Assembly: GCA_023634235.1 (NCBI GenBank)
Contig: JAMKCF010000003.1
Location: forward strand, 11,812,742 to 11,876,741
Direction of reading: 5' to 3'
DNA length: 64,000 nt
DNA from: Pisaster brevispinus
Lineage: Eukaryota > Echinodermata > Asteroidea > Forcipulatida > Asteriidae
The notes under the pieces were generated by a model. The model had not been told where the DNA came from, did not search any database, and saw only the letters and a program-made list of their open reading frames with translations. Both the position numbers and the translations under genes were made by a program. Positions 31,001 to 43,300 of the stretch are shown here, piece by piece (within the stretch, counting starts at the first letter, position 1; each line of letters begins with the position of its first letter).

Positions 31001-34000
31001 TTTTATTTTTTTATTTTTTTTATTTATTTATTTTTTTTTAATTTAAATATATTTATTTTTTTAACTTTTCTTAATGTTGTAAAAATAAAACTTGATTCAG
31101 CCTCCTTAAGGCTGTGAAGCTTTTATCTGTGAAATAAACCAATCAATATAAAATTGTGTGCTTACTGTGCCATTTCCATTTCATAGAGCTGCTTAGCGGC
31201 CAATTGTGTGCTTACTGTGTGATTTCCATTTCATAGAGCTGCTTAACGGCCAATTGTGTGCTTACTGTGTGATTTCCATTTCATAGAGCTGCTTAATGGC
31301 CAATTGTGTGCTTACTGTGCGATTACCATTTCATAGAGCTGCTTAACGGCCAATTGTGTGCTTACTGTGCCATTTCCATTTCATAGAGCTGCTTAGCGGC
31401 CAATTGTGTGCTTACTGTGTGATTTCCATTTCATAGAGCTGCTTAACGGCCAATTGTGTGCTTACTGTGCGATATCCATTTCATAGAGCTGCTTAACGGC
31501 CAATTGTGTGCTTACTGTGCGATATCCATTTCAAAGATCTGCTTAACGGCCAATTGTGTGCTTACTGTGCGATATCCATTTCATAGAGCTGCTTAACGGC
31601 CAATTGTGTGCTTACTGTGTGATTTCCATTTCATAGAGCTGCTTAACAGCCAATTGTGTGCTTACTGTGCCATTTCCATTTCATAGAGCTGCTTAACGGC
31701 CAATTGTGTGCTTACTGTGCGATTTCCATTTCATAGAGCTGCTTAACGGCCAATTGTGTGCTTATACTGTGCGATTTCCATTTCATAGAGCTGCTTAGCG
31801 GCCAATTGTGTGCTTACTGTGTGATTTCCATTTCATAGCGCTGCTAACCGTAAGCACACGAAAAGGCATGCTAACCTTCCGGTTCTTACTGTATGAAAAT
31901 GAATGACATAACAATGCAAATCCATGGTGAATGAGCAAGATGGCTGCCTAATTTTCTTGCTAACCTGTGAAATGCGCTTAAGCTTAAGCAAATTTTTCTG
32001 CTACAGTTAGCACGAAAATTTGCTTACCGTTAAGCAGCGCTATGGAATTGGGCCCAGAGCTTGAATAACAGACAAATATACACTATCTGTGGCTAGGAGG
32101 TTGATGAGAGGCTATTCCTAGTAGAATCAGCATGGTAGAGTGGCCAAACTCTCTGAAGCCAACCTCTCTTTTTCATGAATGATTTTGTTAGGGCACTGGA
32201 AGACAATACAAAATACCTCATGCTCATAGCTAGCTCAATCAATGTCAATGATCTTCCTAGCAGACGTAGTGACCCTGTTGTGTTGTGTTACTGACCCTAG
32301 GTTGTTTAAACTCCCGAAAGTCAAACCACCTATACATGCAATACCATACAAATATCAGATGCATATGAGTGCATTGATGCATAATATAATCACTCTGTGA
32401 AATAATAATAAAAGTATAATATTTGTAGAGTGCCTAATGCGAGGGCACTTCACAGATAAAAATCAAAAGCAAAAAAGTAGTTAAAAGTAAGTAAAAATAC
32501 AAGTTACAAGAAACAAGAAAGTAAATACTAAAAGCAAAAAACTTTATGACTATAATAACTACAAGTACTAGAAATCTGGCTTTTCCATTTCACAGCATCA
32601 TCTATTGAAGATTTTCACTGCAGATTATATACTGCAACAATGCACTCTAATGTTAGTGAAGCACCATTGACTGTGGTCAGTACCTGAAAAGTTTTAGGCT
32701 TTACTGGGTTTTTTTTTTCTCGCTCAGGCACCTCGATTAAATTCAGTTCTTACCATGTGTCTGGATGATCAAAAGGATGAATTATGATGGAGCCGTCAAC
32801 ATCTTCAGCTAGCTTCAACGCATACTCATTAGCATTATCCCATACCTGAATCATATATAGACAAAGTAAAGTCAAGAAAGGAAAAACTAATTTGCACTTA
32901 GTCTTGGCTCCAAGACACTCTTGTTGTATTAGTCATATTAACGTTGACAGAGGGTACTATCATGCCATGAACCGCTATCATAGAACGAACTGCTATCATT
33001 TTTTCTAAGAGTAGCTCAACTGGAGCATCCTGGAACCAAGCAGGCTTCTCAGCACAACAAAAGTTCAGCGGTTGAGCCACATGTTCTAAACTGCAGGAAG
33101 TATCTTCAACAATTACTGTACAGTTACCTTCCCATGAACTATGACATCTGCTCCTTCATCTCGCAGACTTGCGGCCACAAAGTCTGGTGTGCTCTCTGGA
33201 ATGACGATGGTTGCTGGGTAACCAAGCTGCCTGGCTGCATACGCTGCTGCAAATCCAGCATTTCCACCTAAACAGTGAACCGAATTCCCATGTTATCATC
33301 AAATGCTACGTTTGCTTGGCAATAAAAACTATCCTTTACCCAAACTCGATTTAAGGGATATGGCACCATTTGCTTGACTTTGACAAACTCAGAAATGCAA
33401 ATGCCCCAACTTGGCATAATGTGGCCGAGTGTTCTGATGCATCAAACTCGCATTCTGGTGGCTATTAAGTCACTGGAATGTGGGTTTGAATCCTGGTTGT
33501 GACACGTGTCCTTGAGCAAGACACTGAAGATTTACAAGCTCTGTGCCCATTTGGTTGCCAGTGCTGCATAATCCTAAGAAGATGAGGAATGCTTAGGGCC
33601 TAAAAAACAGGGGTAATATTACTATAGTATAAGGCCACCTACTTTGAGGAGCATACTAGGCTCAAAAAAGTGCATAAAATTGCATTATTTACTCCATATT
33701 TCCCATCAACAATCAACAAAAAATCTTCAACTGATGAAAAGATTTTTGAACCTTTTGCAACTGCTTTGAGAAGAGCAGTTTAGGTCAGTGTCCTCTTACC
33801 TGATGAACAAATGATGTGTTTTCCACCCATCTGCACTGCCTGTGGATATAGAGACAAATTTAAGTTTTATCAGTGAATTTACGCCCAGCAAGTTTCACTC
33901 ACTGTTGCATAAATGGACCCCTTAAAATCACACAAGTTTAAATCACAATGTTATTTATCCTATACCACACACACACACATATCCTTGTCATTACAGGTGG

Positions 34001-34291
34001 AACACATGGCGGCTGAAAAGGCTATTGAACTTGAAGGACTGATGAAAAACAAAATTTAAGATGAAAAAAATATACGCTCAGATTTATCATCTTGACCAGC
34101 TCATGTAAAAAGAAAACTCAAGATACTTTTAACCATATTTTTACCTTCTGTATTCTGTGCCCAATCCCTCTGATCTTAAATGATGCTGATGGCTGCATGT
34201 TGTCGCACTTGATAAAGACTTTACAACCAGCTACTTTGCTCATGGGTACACTCTCCAACAGCGGAGTGCATATATGAAGAGGTTTAGCCAT
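28093..34291 (-). CDS. SDSL: Serine/threonine dehydratase-like protein
   Basis: A PLP-dependent enzyme of the SDS/SDSL family, which removes ammonia from L-serine or L-threonine to give pyruvate or 2-oxobutyrate in the cytosol. Seven exons join in frame: 34291-34145, 33839-33800, 33267-33128, 32845-32754, 29630-29403, 29093-28969, 28283-28093, giving 320 aa (human SDS 328, SDSL 329). The PLP lysine is K39 in SASFKIRG. The phosphate loop is VGGGGLLCG (165-173). CSSGGNAG (60-67) has Gly63 where SDS has Ala, as in vertebrate SDSL. HPFDHPDTW and LPPELKSVLVIVCGG also favour SDSL. The start is the first ATG after an acceptor at 34325; an upstream noncoding exon is listed separately. Intron 4 holds an expanded minisatellite whose edge is 36 bp from exon 5. 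All splice sites fit GT-AG, so the gene looks intact. Whether SDS and SDSL are separate genes in this lineage cannot be told from one locus. Confidence 0.95.
29666..31850. repeat. 50-bp minisatellite, about 40 copies
   Basis: The period is exactly 50 bp over most of the array (CCATTTCATA at 29771, 29821 and so on). The unit contains TTTCATAGAGCTGCTTAACG, GCCAATTGTGTGCTTACTGT and ATGATTT. Variable sites form a mosaic: GAGCTGC or GCGCTGC, CAATTCTG or CAATTGTG, and TGTATG, TGTGCG, TGTGCC or TGTGTG. Some groups of variants repeat as blocks of several units, which points to multi-unit duplication. An AT-rich insertion interrupts the array at about 31001-31150. Confidence 0.97.
31001..31150 (-). 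mobile_element. Insertion with A-rich tail inside the minisatellite
   Basis: About 150 bp replace the array between one CAATT and the next AATTGTGTG. Read on the minus strand it starts TTTATATTGATTGGTTTATT and ends in a long A/T-rich tail, like a short retroposed copy. AATT at both edges may be a 4-bp target duplication, but it is also part of the repeat unit. Confidence 0.5.
33455..33610 (+). mobile_element. tRNA-derived SINE fragment
   Basis: Contains GTGGGTTTGAATCCTGG, then GACACGTGTCCTTGAGCAAG, as in the 15710-15893 family. It lies in SDSL intron 2. Confidence 0.6.
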
Positions 34292-34372
34292 ATTGCCAGA
34301 GTTGTACCTGTGTTTGCCTCTAGTTCTATAACAGAAATGGAGAAAGCAATAATAAAGGCATTGAGTTCATTC

Positions 34373-34520
34373 ATGTTGGCTCAGTGATTACTTCTCTGCC
34401 TCTACATCTGTACTGTAGTGTAGACCCCGGTTCGAATCCTAGCCAATGCATCATTGCATGTGGATTGAGTTTTCATTCAAATTCAGTCCCCACTGTGAGC
34501 ATTAGCTGTGATAATCCTAG
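34373..34520 (+). mobile_element. tRNA-derived SINE, fourth family, copy
   Basis: GTTGGCTCAGTGATTAC (A box) and CCCGGTTCGAATCCTAGCC (B box) are followed by TTGCATGTGGATTGAG. It lies in the first, untranslated intron of SDSL. Confidence 0.7.
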
Positions 34521-34639
34521 CTCTTTTTTGTAAATTAGTCAACATCTTAAACATTTTAAATGTCCCAAATTGGATACTTACAACGAACAAGACTCTATAC
34601 ATTATTGTTTTTTGGAGAAAAATAAACGGTGATTCAACG

Positions 34640-34725
34640 AAACTTACCCAAGACAGCCATAAAAAGTGGAAAACGCATGTACACAGTATGGCGCCCTCTT
34701 TCGTTACGATTTAACACATGAGGGG
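34640..34725 (-). promoter_or_regulatory. SDSL noncoding first exon and promoter edge
   Basis: Minus-strand GTCTTGG|GTAAGTTTCG is a near-perfect donor, with the exon ending at 34648. It pairs with acceptor TTCTGTTATAG (exon from 34325) that leads to the SDSL start codon. The start lies near CpG-bearing sequence with AGAGGGCGCC. The exact transcription start is not known. Confidence 0.5.
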
Positions 34726-35972
34726 GGCGCGGCAGGGGCGTACCCCAACGAGCCAATCATTTTGCTGGATTTTCACCAAGCGAATGAGAGGGTGGGCGGG
34801 GCGGAGTTCGAGTAGGGATGGTGGGGTGGTGGATTTTTTGTTGTCTTTCTTTTCTTTTTTTGGGGGGGGGGTGGGGGAGGGGTTCATCCCGACAGCCGAA
34901 ATGCCTTTTGTTTTCGTCCAGTTTTTTATATTATTATTATAATTTTGTTCTTTTCCGACAAATCTCATAGAATGTGTTCAGGAATTTTGTGAGATGATAC
35001 TTTTACTTGGTTACTTGACAACGAGTGAATCATTGCACAATGTGCCTTGACTAGCCCATAATTGTTGAGTGAATTCAACGTAAAACAACTTTTATTGTCT
35101 AACAATTACACTTACAAACTCGTTCACTTCCTATTCGAAAGATTCAACGACAGTTCTCATTTGGAAGTTCAGTAATCCAATTTTATTCACAATTCTCCAA
35201 ATTACACGTAAATATGAATAATATGAATCATGATTGCATAAACAACTGTATATAGAAATACATCAAGTCAACTCTTAATTCTTTTACATTGTAAAGGCTT
35301 TTTGAGCTTGGTAACTTTCTTTAGTACTGACAACACTTTTAATTCTGAATTAATCAGGCATGGTACTTTGGCCCTTGGATAAAATTTTATTGAGTACAAT
35401 GGCTTTGTATACAACATTTCATAAGTGCTTTGAAGCCTTGCATAAGGCGCTATATAAATGCTTTATTATTGATGATGATTATTAACACATATTTTTGGCA
35501 ATGAAACCGATGGACCCTCAAAAGTGACTAAAGCATTGTAACCTGTAGGCTCTGAAGATACGTGTGTAAAGAGGACGATGAAAAATTGCAGTTTTAGATG
35601 TGGGAGGAAAACCCTTGCAATCAGGTAGGGACTGAAAACCCAACCATTAGTCAAATCGGAACTAACTTGGCAGTAAACAAAGAATACTATCATACTAAAA
35701 TGGTATTGGTTGAAAGTTTGCAATCAATTTAACTTTTCTATTACAACTTTACGAATTACAAACATCCAGTAACTACTAGCAATGATCAGAGAACAATGGT
35801 GTGTATTTCTAATTAAAAACCAACCTGGATTTGTCGGTGCAACCAGTTGTTTATTACCAGAGAAAATTCTCTCATTAACATGATAAGCATACCAGAATTT
35901 TCATGAAAACTGTTTGAATGTGGGGCCAATTTGTTTGCTGAAATACTACACTATGTTTCACATCATATCAGG

Positions 35973-36090
35973 ATCAAGTTTCATGGCTCTGCTTACTGCA
36001 GAATTCTGTGCTTTTCAGGGTGCCGGAAGGGCAGAATACTGCAGTAAGCAGAACCATGAAATTCTGCAGTAAGCAGAGCCATAAAATTCG
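35973..36090. repeat. Fold-back of TTTCATGGCTCTGCTTACTG type
   Basis: TTTCATGGCTCTGCTTACTG is followed by two inverted copies: CAGTAAGCAGAACCATGAAA and CAGTAAGCAGAGCCATAAAA. Together they can form alternative hairpins. It resembles the GGGCCC MITE ends (TTTCATAGAGCTGCTTA) and may be a diverged relative. Confidence 0.55.
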
Positions 36091-36404
36091 ATTCTGATTG
36101 GCTTCCCACTTATTAGTAAAATATTTTTGAATGAACTCTTCCCTTTGAAGACATAGTACAAGGTGGTTAATAATAAAATTTAATTAAAAAAACAATAAAT
36201 AAATCTTTTGTTTTTATTTTATAGATTATTTTCATTAATTTCACTCTGAAAGCTCACTGATACAGAGAAGTATTTTCACCTCAAATTCTGTCAAGGAAAT
36301 TTCATTTGAATACATCAAAATCACCACCGCTTATTTAAATTGCCACAGTCGAAATAAGGCAAATAAGAACTTGCATAAAAATCAGAAGAAAAAAAATTGG
36401 GCCA

Positions 36405-36615
36405 AGCAGTTTAGGGCATTCTGATGACTCGAGTGTGGGTTCCAATCTCGGTCGTGACACTTGTGTCCTTGAGCAAGATGGTTTACTATTTTGCTTCTCT
36501 TCACCCAGGGGTAAATATATACCTGTGAGGGCAGAGATGTTTCTTGTGTTTGATTTAGCTTGGTGCGCTACAAACTTGGCTACACAGACTGTATACTCCC
36601 AAGGGAGTTGAGATT
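36405..36615 (+). mobile_element. tRNA-derived SINE
   Basis: GTGTGGGTTCCAATCTCGG (altered B box) and CACTTGTGTCCTTGAGCAAG are as in the 15710-15893 family. The body then runs to a region with TACACAGACTGTATACTCCC. Confidence 0.6.
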
Positions 36616-37379
36616 TTGTTAAGGAGTGAAAAAAAAAAAAAAAGTGGAATCATAATTTCTTTGGAATTGCACTTTCTATGAGTCCTTATTATTGCTGAAC
36701 CATTTTCACTGAAACTTAAGAGCAGAACTTGATGAGACTTTGCACTGGTTGGTGGTATGGTGTGTTGACTGTAAGCAAGAGGATGGGAGAGAACTCATTC
36801 TTCAAAATAACAATGATGTACATTACCTTTAAGAAACTTGCCTAGAATATTTAATTTACCTTAACAAATAATAATAATAAACGGTGTGTCTTATTTAATA
36901 TGGAGATACCCTGATGTTATTTTATAACAAAACCTAATGTGAACCTGGAGAATTTACATAAATTAGCCTCCATTTGAAGTTTTTCTTTACGATCTATCTA
37001 CAAAATAAAAACAACTGAACAAACAGGGTCAACTACCAATCTACTTTGCATCTGTTTGGGAGATTTTAAAAATCAAATTGAAAATACAACACACTCTAAC
37101 ACAATACACATCACAAAATAAATTAACAAGAATTTCAAAACCTTTCTAGATGTTTGAATTAACAAAAAATAACAATTGGAACATTCTTTTCAATTACAAA
37201 AATTAAACATCTGTCCCCAGACATTTTCAAAACTCTTAGAAGACATAACTATCAGCAAATAATAACCTGCTAATCATTCATTAATTGGTTCATTTCTTCA
37301 TTAAGCTATTAATGATAGGCGGGTTAGTTGTTTATCACAAAACAACAGAAATAATATTTATTATTAACAACATTAATTT

Positions 37380-37670
37380 GGGAGGTTAATCATCCTTACT
37401 CACAGATGAGAAGCCGAATTGTGAAGGATGCAGCTCCAACATGGTCAAGGTTTCTTTGGCAAACAGCCACATCGACCCATATATGACAAAAGAGTACAGC
37501 CAGAAATATAAAATGTTAAATTTTTCCAGAGGGAGGAAAACTGGCTGGCCTGGAGAAAAACCCTTGTGGCCCATGAGAAAACCAACGCACAACTCTACTC
37601 CCATACGCCCTCACCAAGTATCAAACCAGGGCCACAGTGGTGAGAGGCAAGCTCTACACACACACGCCAC
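37380..37670 (-). mobile_element. tRNA-derived SINE, third family, copy 2
   Basis: It matches 21775-22040 over its length (AATCATCCTTACTC, ATCGACCCATATATGAC, AGCCAGAAAT, CAGGGCCACAG). The B-box region reads TTTGATACTTGG on the minus strand, so it is degraded. Confidence 0.65.
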
Positions 37671-39837
37671 CCAAGTCACCGTGTTCATGGCAAGCCAATA
37701 CAAAAAGTTCAGCTTTTATGCCTTGTGCCTCGTTCAAATGGACAAAGCAATACAGAAAAGCATGTGTTTACAGAGTTAAACAAAAACTTGTCAACATCAA
37801 ATCTGTAATTGAGTTTTCATCGTAATATAAAACAAGTTATTTGCCAATAGCTTTGAATTCCACTCTAAAATGGGCATATCTCCCTAGGTCGTCATGATAA
37901 TTACTTACATGTGTAATATTAAACCATTTCAACAATTGGTTCTACACTACTTTTCATTTAAAATCATAGAGCTATACATAGTTCAGAGTACTTATAACTT
38001 ACCCTTCATTTTGAAGCTGTGTTTGTGTACGAACCTAATTAAAAGCTTGAAATTTTGCACAGCTGTTGTCTGGCTGGCTATTTGCATATCGGTGCCTTAA
38101 TTATTTCTGTGCATTATAGACTCTTTCAATTGAATGCATAATCAGTGTTTGTGTGAATATTTAAATGAACTATCGAGTGCAAAAGGATAATAAAAAAGAA
38201 GAGAGAAGAATCCCTTTTTGTTTTCTTCTTTTTTCGCTTTGCAAATGTTAGACACTCATTTGAGTGAAACTGTACAATACAAAGTAATTATTATTGTTAC
38301 AATGGTTTCTAATTAGATGTCAACATGTCTCAATCACCCCTTAAAACCAGTGGTACGTGCTTTAATTAGCAACTATATTTTTTTAATTAAGTAGATACAC
38401 AGTGTTTATGTTAACAGATGCAAAAACCTCTCTTGCTTTCAAAATGGAAGATATCTAAAACATGCATATTGTTTTTTTACTTTCTAGTTAGTCACCAAAA
38501 TTTATCACAAAATATATTCCAATAGCAACAAGTGGCGAAAGATAGTACTATTTGTTCTATTTCATAATTATTAAATTAAACATTTACATCACACATACAT
38601 AACGCATTTTTTTAATATATATATATATCTTGAAAATTAATTTACATTATTGGTTTTTGTTTAATCTGTACACATTGTCTGGCGGGTTTCACAAAGTTAT
38701 TGAGGAGCCATGCACAATGAAAGGAAGATGTTTCTTTTTAAATAAATGAACTTAAAATTTTATTCAAATGGACTGCCCTGGTCCTTGGCTTCAGTGCCCC
38801 ATACATGCCATAGACGTTCAGACTTTACAATGGAAGTGCCCTTTGCAAAATGAAAGCAGCCTTGGAAGCCAGGTGCACAGTCCACGCAAAATGGGAACAC
38901 AGCACCTCCTGACTTTCACTTATTTAGGGAGATGTATGAACTGGTCCCAATCAAAATATTGCTTAACTAGAAATGAGCCGGATACCAGGATACCAGTCAC
39001 TGATAGCATTAGTATGTGACATTGTATTTAAGCCTGAATGTTTTATTCTACCCGGAACAAATTTTGTGAGCCAATTTTTTGCAGTCAGTCGGACGGCTAA
39101 TGTGAAAATCCATCCGAACATTCCAATTTGAGCGTACACAGGCATGCACCTAACATGCTATGTTTCTTTTCCCCCACATAAAGAGGAACAGAAGGTACTG
39201 GAATTCAATCTCGCAATCTCCCTTTCTCCAGGAATTATTGTTAAATCCTTGATATTAAGTACTTGTTCAAATACAGTTTACATATCACCTCATTTTGATT
39301 CTGGTCTTGCAATAAAGCTTACGGTCCAGTAAAAGTTTTGAGCTACATTGTACAAGCCCTGTGGTCTTGTGGATTTTCAAACCAAATTCAAGCTCTGATG
39401 TATCTCTTCTTGTCAATCATGATTAAAAATGATTTGCTTTATTATTGTAGTCCCATACCCTGCTTATTATACAAAATACTGAATAACAGTCCTCGTTAGC
39501 TGACTGACCAGGACCAGACTAATTCCAGCCACAGGCTATGTCCGAACAAGCAGCTGCAGCAAAGGGCAGCATATGCCACAACACAAATTAACCCGGCCCT
39601 CGCAGTATCCAAGGCCAATCAAATCGGTCCATTTCACTCACTTGGTAATAAGGAGTAATTAAATTGGCAATCAAATTAAATCGAATTAAATCGAACAATT
39701 TGAAATTTTGCTGAAGATGTTTTGTGCACACTATGATTGAGCAGCAAATCATGACTTTTGAGCAGCGACTGGTACATTTTGTGTAGCATTTTGTGATGCT
39801 ATATCACTGACATCGTTCACTGAACACATTTGTATTG

Positions 39838-40127
39838 GTTACAACCATAGAGTTTTAGAACTAGAGGGAGCATTCGCTATGTCAAACACCTTATTCTGCT
39901 GACCCGCCAAGGGCGAAAATCTCTATGGATCAATTGCATACGAATGTCCACTTGGAATATATTTGCTGTGAAAACTGATGATTGACCAGTGAAATATAAT
40001 GGGTCAATACCATGGTCTCAATGATCAGAAATGCTTTATGGCGAGCCAGGTCACATGCTTTATGGCGGGACAGGTCACATGTTTTTGTACGCCCTCTAGT
40101 TTTTAAATATACCTCTATGGTTATAAC
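39838..40127. mobile_element. MITE with ~40-bp inverted ends
   Basis: The left end GTTACAACCATAGAG, then AGAACTAGAGGG, and the right end CCCTCTAGTT, then CTCTATGGTTATAAC, are imperfect inverted repeats about 290 bp apart. The interior holds two copies of CAGGTCACATG with a GCTTTATGGCG block. It has no coding capacity. Confidence 0.65.
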
Positions 40128-40389
40128 ACACCACGTGACCTTAAATTGACCTTTGTACAAGTTCAAGTGCTGACCACAATATATTTTGGCAAGTCAGCTT
40201 TGAGCGTGTGAGTGCCTTGACTACAGTCACTGTGTCTAGAATTTGTATTAACAATTACCAACAAAAAAAGGGTAAGTAACTTACAGCTTGAAATGCATGG
40301 CATTACACGTATTAAACACAGGGCACTCCTACAAAATGGCTGACTTGTGAGCGAGATCCTACTGCACATTCTCCGTGGAATCACTGTCC

Positions 40390-43300
40390 TCATCTGGACA
40401 TGTTGAAGATGGACAAGTGGTTCATCTCAAATCCTCGTATGCCTTTGGCTGCAAAGTAGATGTAACCGGTGTGGTACACTGCAATGGATACAAAGGATAC
40501 ACCACATCACAAACAGTGAAAGCAGTCACAGGGTTAAATGTCATAAACCCAAACTAATACAAGCCCACTCAGGAAGCTGTCCGACTCTGTAGGACATGGC
40601 AATGCAGGCCCAGATAACAATTACTTATCAATGGAGCAGCCATGCCACTCAAATCCAAGTCCAACCACTTTTTTCAGATGTTTTGTTTTTGTTCTTGTTG
40701 TTTTTTGACTTTAGGAGGGTCTCTTGTCTCAGACACATGGGGATTTGGGTAAGCTGTGATTCACACTAGTTTACTAGGCATAGAATTTCTTTTGACATAT
40801 TACCACGACACCGAGTCCTGGGCCTAATTTTATAGAACTGCTTTAGCAGAAAATATCTTTAAACAAGTTTCTGCTTAGCAAAAATAAGCAGGATACCAGT
40901 TACAGGTGGTACATGTGACATGATACTTTGGCTGGTAACCTTGTTCTGGTAAGCAAGATTTTGTTGTGCTAAGCTACTTTATGTGCTTAAGTAGCTCTAT
41001 GAAAGTGGGCCCTGCAGGAGTAATCTACGGGCTACTCAGGTTGGATTCGAACCTACAAAGCCCACATTCTAGCACAGATGGCTTGAAAGCTAGACCAGTA
41101 TACATTGCAGTACCCACTGCTTATCACAAGATTCAAGGCTAGCCTCTTATCACTGTGCACACTCAGTGGTCTATCAGTTATGACATCTACTCTATAACAC
41201 AGATGTTGTGGGTTCGATTCCCACCTAACAACTGGTAGATTTTTTTCTGCCTGCAGCACTCCGAAAACACTGAAATGCTTATCAGAAATAGGTGTAAGGG
41301 TAAAACCAAAACGGTACTCTTTTTTCCCTGATGCAATGATTACATATTAAACAGAACAATTTTGCTTTGGAGAGACAGGTTACCAGCCACAATACCATGG
41401 TGCCCTGCCAATACTCACTTCGGAAATTATTTCTGCTTTTAAACTGCTTTATGTAATTGGACCAGGGTATATTGTTCAATGTTGTTAACCCTCAATCTTA
41501 TGTGTGTACATGCCTTGTTCTCAAAAAATTCAATCCAGTTATTTTTCCCGAAACCGAACATAAAGTGAACGTCATTATATTAATTGGATTCAATGGGAAA
41601 ACAACCATCAAAAGTGACATTGTTTTTATTACTTACATCCCGGCACAAAGAACAGGAAACCAATGATGATAAAAATTGCACTGGCAATATGTTCTGTTGA
41701 AGGAAAATGCAAAATTCATAATTTAATAATCCTTTCCTGATTGATTTGAAGTGGCCCTAACTAGAGCAATGTGTTACAACCACCACCCTATCTGGTAACA
41801 GCCCTATATTCCCACACCCTTACAAATGTAAGCTCATAATATTAACCCTAACCCTAACCCTAACCCTCACCCTAACCCTTGCATGTAGATCATAAAGGGT
41901 TATTGGACCATAGGGTTGTCCGATAGGGGTGTCGGTGCATACAGCAGGCCCCCTTTTTCTAAACCACACTTTGTTGGAAAAATAAAAATAACAGATTGTT
42001 TCAAACTATTCTTCGCATGATAACTTAGAAGTTTTACTCAAAAAACTATAAAATAAAAAAAATTGAAATAATGACACTTCCTTGAAAAATCAGCAGATAG
42101 TTCCCACTTGACGTCTCACAGTGAAAAGTGAGTAAATACTGCAATTGGCATTCAGGAGTTTTATGAAACTCCTTGCATCTATGAACCAGTGAACCACTTA
42201 GCTGCAAAGAAACATTAGAACATTAGAACGCTTGATGCAGCTCAAAGCCCAAACCCAACCCAAGTTGCCCGTGAAGATGGCATTTATTGGGTTCTATCTA
42301 TACAGGGTTTCTTGTCTTTTCAAAGCTGACACACAATTAGTCAAACTGTTGCCAACTCACCATGTTTTGTTGCTTCAAACACAATTCCAGCAGCTATCAG
42401 CACTGCAAGACAGCAGAAAAACACAGCATTACAAATATGTGCATCACATAGATCTGAGCCCAATTACATAGAGTTGCTTTAGCACATAAAGTAGCTGAGC
42501 AAAACAAAATTATGCATACCAAAATAATGTTACCAGCCAAAACATCATAATAAATGGTCCATTTGTGACTGGTACCCTGCTTACTTTTGCAGAACATTAT
42601 CTTAAAGCAAACAGCTTCAGGGGGGATGCCTTATGACTATAACAAGAAGATTTGGGTAATTAAGGAGTGACGACGAGGTCTTCAACGAGCGTTTCAAACC
42701 GGCAGGATTGTTGACGTGTGATAAAGGATCCATTCATAAAATTGCCGCTTTTAGTAAAAAAAGATAATAAAACAGAAACATCTGTAAAACTTTTCTGTTT
42801 TGTAAACTTTCAATTCCTGTCACGTCACGCCCTCAGGCTCCATTTCAAGGGCCAAATTACAAGAGATGCTCAACGGTTGCGATCATTTACATATAAGAGA
42901 GGAGTGTATGTTTAATTTCAGGTGGCTGAAGCATTTTAGCTAGGATAGTAGACTAAACTGTGCAGTCAGAATGTGTTACAGTTCAAACCTGAATATTATT
43001 TTTATCTACTTACAAATGCCCACAACGAGCATAACAACTGAGCCCAGAACAGCTCTCCAATTCTGCCGGATCTCCGGATGCTGCCACCACCTGAGAGACA
43101 AAAAAAAAAAAAGGAATGTGCCAATAAACTGATGAAGGTGAAACATACAACTGAAGAGACTTGCGGGAACCATTCCGTTGCAATGACGCTTATGGATTTT
43201 TGGGCTGGTAGCCTGTTTCTAATGAACGAGACATCCCATCAAGAAAACAACAAAAGACACATTCTACATGGACAGGCAAACATAACAACCTGCTCAAGGA

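Larger units (their letters stand above)
29666..32055. mobile_element. Expanded GGGCCC MITE in SDSL intron 4
   Basis: The left end GGGCTCAATTTCATAGAG (29666) and right end CGCTATGGAATTGGGCCC (ending 32055) are the inverted ends of the same MITE family as 14378-14559. Between them lies the 50-bp tandem array and then unique MITE interior (about 31850-32055, with GCTTAAGCTTAAGC). Normal members are about 180-210 bp; this one is about 2.4 kb. Confidence 0.8.
34726..40389. other. Long AT-rich intergenic region
   Basis: No exon was recognised between SDSL and TMEM134. It holds T-run/G-run junctions (34850-34880), SINE copies, a fold-back at 35973-36090, and the MITE at 39838-40127. A MITE interior fragment lies at about 38948-39025 (TTGCTTAACTAGAAATGAGC). 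The open frame at 37441-37779 lies over a SINE and is not a gene. Confidence 0.5.

Noticed and set aside
29666..31850. CRISPR-like array
   Set aside because: Units are 50 bp in direct tandem without unique spacers, in an intron of an animal gene.
12214..34291. PIPOX and SDSL as a metabolic gene cluster
   Set aside because: Both act on amino acids, but they are on opposite strands with an unrelated Rab-like gene between them, and one is peroxisomal while the other is cytosolic. Proximity is probably chance.
37441..37779. 112-codon open frame on the plus strand
   Set aside because: It lies over a SINE copy also present at 21775-22040, on the opposite strand to the SINE, with no family resemblance.
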